Assembly: GCA_030150795.1 (NCBI GenBank)
Contig: JASLFF010000033.1
Span: forward strand, 1-9,370
Direction: 5' to 3'
Length of the DNA: 9,370 nucleotides
Source: Terriglobales bacterium
Lineage (GTDB): Bacteria; Acidobacteriota; Terriglobia; Terriglobales; Gp1-AA117
The notes beneath the pieces are model-generated. The model saw only the letters and a list, made by a program, of their open reading frames with translations. It made no database searches and was not told the origin of the DNA. Below, one piece after another: positions 6,810 through 9,370 of the stretch (positions within the stretch are counted from its first letter, which is position 1; every line of letters begins with the position of its first letter). The position numbers were made by a program, and so were the translations under genes.

Positions 6810-6996
6810 CACGCTAAGAGCCGGGTGTATGCCTGCCTAATTGGTCTTTTGCTTCCGCCAAGTCAGGGCGTTGCACTGCACCGACGGTCCACCCAGGAGT
6901 CTGAAAGATATTCTTTTCAGTATTGATGTTTCTGCGGGAAACCGGTCTGTGAAATCTGACCAGCGCGTGAGAAGAACCCGGAAGAACATCAAAGCC
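6810..6996 (-). promoter_or_regulatory. Candidate structured 5' leader RNA, copy 2
   Basis: Second copy of the 5833-6005 element, 172 nt upstream of the remnant frame. The blocks GGTCCACCCAGGAG (6886-6899), CAGCGCGTGAGA (6961-6972), AACATCAAAGCC (6985-6996) and AGCCGGGTGTA (6819-6829) are identical to copy 1. The predicted basal stem is kept: TGATGTT (6991-6985) with AACATCA (6930-6924), and CGGG with CCCG. In the inner hairpin the pair CTGATC/GATCAG of copy 1 becomes CTGGTC (6963-6958) with GACCGG (6947-6942). One A-U is replaced by G-C and another pair becomes G-U. That wobble would be a C-A mismatch on the plus strand, favouring minus-strand RNA. An AT-rich block at 7010-7075 upstream could hold its promoter, but no clean -35/-10 pair stands out. 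Confidence 0.55.
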
Positions 6997-7140
6997 GCCG
7001 ATGGATAGACAATGGACTTTAGTAATTAGAGAACAATTAAAGCGTCATTAAATTTATTAAGAAAGACAATCAAATAAGCTCGGGCAGTGCACACACAGTC
7101 GGATTCCCCGGATATTTCCAAAACTATTGAATTGTTGAAT

Positions 7141-7187
7141 GAAAAAGAAGTTGGGCAGGCTGGATAACCAGAATGCCGCCCAACTTC
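7141..7187 (-). terminator. Rho-independent terminator of the GAAGTTGG family, copy R2
   Basis: On the minus strand GAAGTTGGGC (7187-7178) pairs perfectly with GCCCAACTTC (7156-7147), with a nested CTGG/CCAG hairpin. TTTTTC follows at once (7146-7141). This is the best intrinsic-terminator geometry of the three related hairpins. It would stop any transcript from further right before leader copy 2. No intact gene lies directly upstream, which suggests it once ended a gene now lost. Confidence 0.7.
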
Positions 7188-7504
7188 AAGAAAAGTTCCG
7201 CCGGCTCGTCAAAAACAAGTCACGCGAAACTTCCTGGCCGCGCTCCAGGAATTCTTTATGGAAGAAGGTTAATTGCCTCAATGCGGCAATCTTTGCCGAG
7301 AGGAAAGCTCCTGGCAGACGCAATAACCCAGTCGGCCTGTAAGCGTTGGGGAAAGAGCAGGAGAGTGCTATCCAAGATGGATTGGAGCTTTTCATGGAGC
7401 GAATCTGTGCCAATGGCTAGCGATGCCGCGGAAATGACCGGCTTGTTACCACAACAATACAAACTTGCTCCAACCAATCGGGACCCTGCAGACGGAGCAG
7501 ACAA
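7186..7504 (-). pseudogene. Possible broken coding remnant ending FLERGQ
   Basis: Two overlapping minus-strand frames, 7504-7256 and 7413-7186, together read like protein, but neither has a good start or ribosome site. The second ends with KEFLERGQEVSRD and a stop codon that overlaps the edge of terminator R2. The FLERGQ(E/D)V segment recurs in frame at 6226-6203, before terminator R1, and LLERG occurs before R3. This fits gene 3' ends duplicated along with their terminators, with a frameshift between the two frames. I recognise no family. The alternative is that the repeat is purely a DNA or RNA element. Confidence 0.25.
7232..7252. repeat. Short repeat identical to 6207-6227
   Basis: Exact 21-bp copy of the 6207-6227 sequence. 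The inverted repeat here is one pair longer, TTCCTGG (7231-7237) with CCAGGAA (7245-7251). It lies just over 40 nt from terminator R2, as its partner lies from R1. A shortened version, CTGGAGCGCGG running straight into AAGTTGGG, occurs on the minus strand at 7783-7765, next to R3. Confidence 0.65.
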
Positions 7505-7510
7505 GAGTTG

Positions 7511-7730
7511 AGTCTCGCAGGTATCCCTTACTCTATGAATTTGGCCTGAATGGCTGAATCCGACTATGCGTTGGCTGGGTGAGAGCTAAATTAAAATTGC
7601 ATTAAAGACTCTAAGGATTGGCGCCAATCTTGGGAGATCCACACCTGTGCAAGTGTTTGCATCTTTATGGTTTCTTTATATTTTGAGTTTTTGGCTTGGT
7701 ATAGGCGGGGCGATTTCTGGTCTCTGTTTC
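7511..7730. other. Intergenic AT-rich stretch with nothing recognised
   Basis: I see no convincing open frame, repeat or RNA in this part of the gap between the two surface-protein genes. Its composition is AT-richer than the flanking coding sequence. It sits between hairpins R3 and R2, where the array model would expect a deleted gene body. Confidence 0.5.
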
Positions 7731-7772
7731 TAATAAAAGGAGTTGGGTAATCTACGGGGGGATTACCCAACT
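7731..7772 (-). terminator. Terminator-like hairpin of the GAAGTTGG family, copy R3
   Basis: On the minus strand AGTTGGGTAATC (7772-7761) pairs perfectly with GATTACCCAACT (7752-7741) around an 8-nt loop. CCTTTTATTA follows (7740-7731). The 12-bp stem and T-rich tail fit a Rho-independent terminator. It lies about 210 nt past the stop of the 9370-7985 gene and would back up that gene's primary terminator at 7943-7972. Confidence 0.6.
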
Positions 7773-7791
7773 TCCGCGCTCCAGCAAAGCT

Positions 7792-7846
7792 CAAGGACGT
7801 TTCGCAAAATCCTGTCCGTCGATCAGGGAAACGTCCATTGTTTTGC
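7792..7846. other. Long hairpin with possible pseudoknot
   Basis: GGACGTTTC (7795-7803) pairs perfectly with GAAACGTCC (7828-7836), and CCTG (7811-7814) pairs with CAGG (7824-7827) inside it. GCAAAA (7804-7809), left single-stranded in the internal loop, is complementary to TTTTGC (7841-7846) just outside the stem. That is the topology of an H-type pseudoknot. It lies downstream of the 9370-7985 gene. Strand and role are unknown. Confidence 0.35.
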
Positions 7847-7935
7847 AGGAAGACTGAAGGACTGCCGCATCTGGTCTTGGTTCGCCCGTCTGCGATGGCC
7901 CTGTTACTGCTGAAAACTTTGAAATACCTGGGAAT

Positions 7936-7972
7936 TTAAGAACTGCCGAGGCGCTGGTTTGCGCCCCGGCAG
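7936..7972 (-). terminator. Rho-independent terminator of the 9370-7985 gene
   Basis: Twelve nt after the stop codon, CTGCCGGGGCGC (7972-7961) pairs with GCGCCTCGGCAG (7954-7943) on the minus strand. It is a 12-bp stem with one G-U wobble and a 6-nt loop, followed by TTCTTAA. Position, stem strength and tail together make this the clearest terminator in the window. Confidence 0.8.
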
Positions 7973-7984
7973 CTTTGGTTGCGA

Positions 7985-9370
7985 TTACTTAGGTTGAATC
8001 GTTACTGGGAACGAGTTGTTGCTCGGTTGCGTGTCTGTTGCGCCCGAGGTTGCAGTTCCGGTGCTGGTGAACGAGCCGGCTTGTGTAGACGTGATGCTGT
8101 AAGTTACCAGCATTGTCTGGCCACCGGGCAGCGTTGCCGTGGTGCAATCCAGAGTCTGACCGTTGATGGAACAGCCACCCGTGCTGGTGCTCAGGCTGCC
8201 ATTCACCAGGTTGAACGACGCCGGCAGCGTGATCTCGAACGTAACGTTCGGGGCCGTAGCGTTGCCAGTGTTGTTCTTGATCTGCCAGGTAAACAGAACG
8301 CTCTGTCCGACAGCCGGTCCGCCATTGTTCGACGAGCCAACCACCTGAATGTCAGCGCTCACTTGGCTACCCGTGTTGCTGTTGATACTGGTGGTGAAGT
8401 GTGCGGTGTTGTTCGTCGTGGAGGTTTCAGTCACCACAGGATCTTGCAGCGTGATGCTGGCGTTGTTGGTGATCGCCGTGGAACCAGCCGCTACGGTCAC
8501 TTTCACCGTGGCGCTGTGACCCGCGAGCATGCCGCCCAGTGTGCAGCTGAAGCTTGTGCCCACTGAAGAGCAGGCGCCCTGAGTCGTCGTGAACGAAATC
8601 AGAGGAGCCGGCAGTGTGTCAGAGAACATCACGTTTGCCGCGTTGCCAGGACCATTGTTGTTGATCGTCATGGTGAAGGTCACGAAAGATCCGGCATTCA
8701 CAGACGAAGGTCCGCTCATGCTGAGGGCAAGGTCCGTGATATTCGGAGCAACCGGTTTCACCTGGTTCGATGGCGCCGACGCAGCGGAGTTACCCGCGGC
8801 ATTGGTCGCTACGATCTGGAAGCTGTAGAGCGATCCGTTGGTCAGGCCGGTGAAATTCACACCAGTCTGGCTGGCCGGGACCGTCACACTGCCAACATTA
8901 GTTACGCCATTTAACAGCGCGGTAACCGTATAGCTGGTGATGGGCAACCCACCATTGCTTGACGGAGCTGACCACGCAACCTGGGCTGACGCATTACCAG
9001 CGGTGGCAACGGCCAACAGCGGCTGCGTTGGAGGCGTCGGAACGAACGCTGTGAAAGCTGCGCTCGCTACCGAGAACGGGCTCGCGCCAAAAGAGTTCGT
9101 ACCAGCTACCAGGAACTGCACCGCGGTACCAATGGGAAGGTTCGTTACTTGGGCCGAATTCGGGGGCACACCTTGTCCGCTCGGATTGACGACTTGATCA
9201 AGGCACGCATTAGCTGTGGGGTTAGCCGGATTGCTGGGATCCAGGAACGCGCAAGTGACTCCGTCAGAAGCCAGAACTGTCCTGATCAGGAAACCGGTGA
9301 GGGCCTGTCCGTTGGAGCCGGGAATCCAGCTCACAAGCGCTGTACCCACAGTGGCGCCGCCAGGAGTTGC
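7985..9370 (-). CDS. Fn3/DUF11-like exported protein, 3' part (start outside window)
   Basis: The last 461 residues are visible, and the frame stays open to the window edge. Domains in order, numbered from the edge: Fn3 at 1-107 (LVSWIPGSNGQALTGFLIRT), Fn3 at 111-206 (GNASAQVAW, then GLTNGSLYSFQIVATN), DUF11-like at 210-330 (NNNGPGNAANVMFSDTLPAP), DUF11-like at 338-459. Each DUF11-like domain carries a Cys pair nine residues apart (267/276 and 400/409). The Fn3-Fn3-DUF11-DUF11 order and the ATxGNASAQVxW motif match the C-terminal half of the large exported protein, so the two are probably paralogues in tandem. There is no Pro/Thr-rich linker, sorting motif or terminal membrane helix. Export is inferred from domain type, since the N-terminus is not visible. 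An in-frame GTG at 9349 lies inside the first Fn3 domain and is not the start. Confidence 0.93.
   Translation of the reverse strand, partial: ATPGGATVGTALVSWIPGSNGQALTGFLIRTVLASDGVTCAFLDPSNPANPTANACLDQVVNPSGQGVPPNSAQVTNLPIGTAVQFLVAGTNSFGASPFSVASAAFTAFVPTPPTQPLLAVATAGNASAQVAWSAPSSNGGLPITSYTVTALLNGVTNVGSVTVPASQTGVNFTGLTNGSLYSFQIVATNAAGNSAASAPSNQVKPVAPNITDLALSMSGPSSVNAGSFVTFTMTINNNGPGNAANVMFSDTLPAPLISFTTTQGACSSVGTSFSCTLGGMLAGHSATVKVTVAAGSTAITNNASITLQDPVVTETSTTNNTAHFTTSINSNTGSQVSADIQVVGSSNNGGPAVGQSVLFTWQIKNNTGNATAPNVTFEITLPASFNLVNGSLSTSTGGCSINGQTLDCTTATLPGGQTMLVTYSITSTQAGSFTSTGTATSGATDTQPSNNSFPVTIQPK

Noticed and set aside
7139..7511. Plus-strand frames starting near 7139 and 7173
   Set aside because: They begin inside the R2 terminator hairpin, lack ribosome sites and show no domain.
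7791..7988. A 65-codon open frame right after the 9370-7985 gene that reads like protein
   Set aside because: It has no start codon except an ATG 15 codons before its end. It also runs straight through the strong terminator at 7943-7972.
9347..9349. GTG as start codon of the right-hand gene
   Set aside because: It falls inside the first beta strand of an Fn3 domain, and the frame continues open to the window edge, so the gene is simply cut by the window.
1..9370. CRISPR arrays, tRNA or rRNA genes, transposases or integrases
   Set aside because: No regularly spaced identical repeats, no tRNA-like cloverleaf and no recombinase motifs were seen on either strand.

Overview
The window looks like an accessory stretch of a bacterial chromosome with mid-range GC content. 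Every convincing gene lies on the minus strand. Large secreted proteins built from fibronectin type III (Fn3) and DUF11-like domains beside a Crp/Fnr-type regulator would suit an Acidobacteriota-like soil bacterium. That is an inference from protein style only, as no taxonomic marker gene is present.

In the direction of transcription (right to left) the layout is as follows. (1) 9370-7985 is the 3' part of a secreted Fn3-Fn3-DUF11-DUF11 protein whose start lies outside the window. A strong terminator follows at 7972-7943. (2) 7940-6640 is a long AT-richer gap holding hairpins, possible coding debris, and a conserved leader-like element (copy 2, 6996-6810). (3) 6638-6447 is a 63-codon open frame with a good ribosome binding site. 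Its first ~34 residues resemble the N-terminus of the next gene, and the match then stops. (4) 6227-5639 repeats the same upstream module: small inverted repeat, terminator-like hairpin, leader copy 1, Shine-Dalgarno. (5) 5638-1859 is a 1259-residue exported protein: signal peptide, two tandem propeller-like domains, two Fn3 domains, two DUF11-like domains joined by a Pro/Thr-rich linker. (6) 1739-1017 is a Crp/Fnr-family regulator. (7) 1016-1 has no convincing gene but carries hairpins, a 16-bp perfect palindrome and a two-copy hairpin repeat.

The main signal is the duplicated upstream module. Matching parts sit about 1 kb apart, and the two start codons are exactly 1000 bases apart. The module holds a terminator-like hairpin, a leader with shared short blocks and one compensatory base-pair change in a predicted stem, a Shine-Dalgarno 9 nt before the ATG, and a conserved N-terminal peptide. 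One copy drives the full-length gene and the other a truncated frame. This suggests a tandem array of paralogous surface-protein genes that has partly decayed, with a shared and possibly structured 5' leader RNA. The leader does not match any riboswitch class I can identify from memory.
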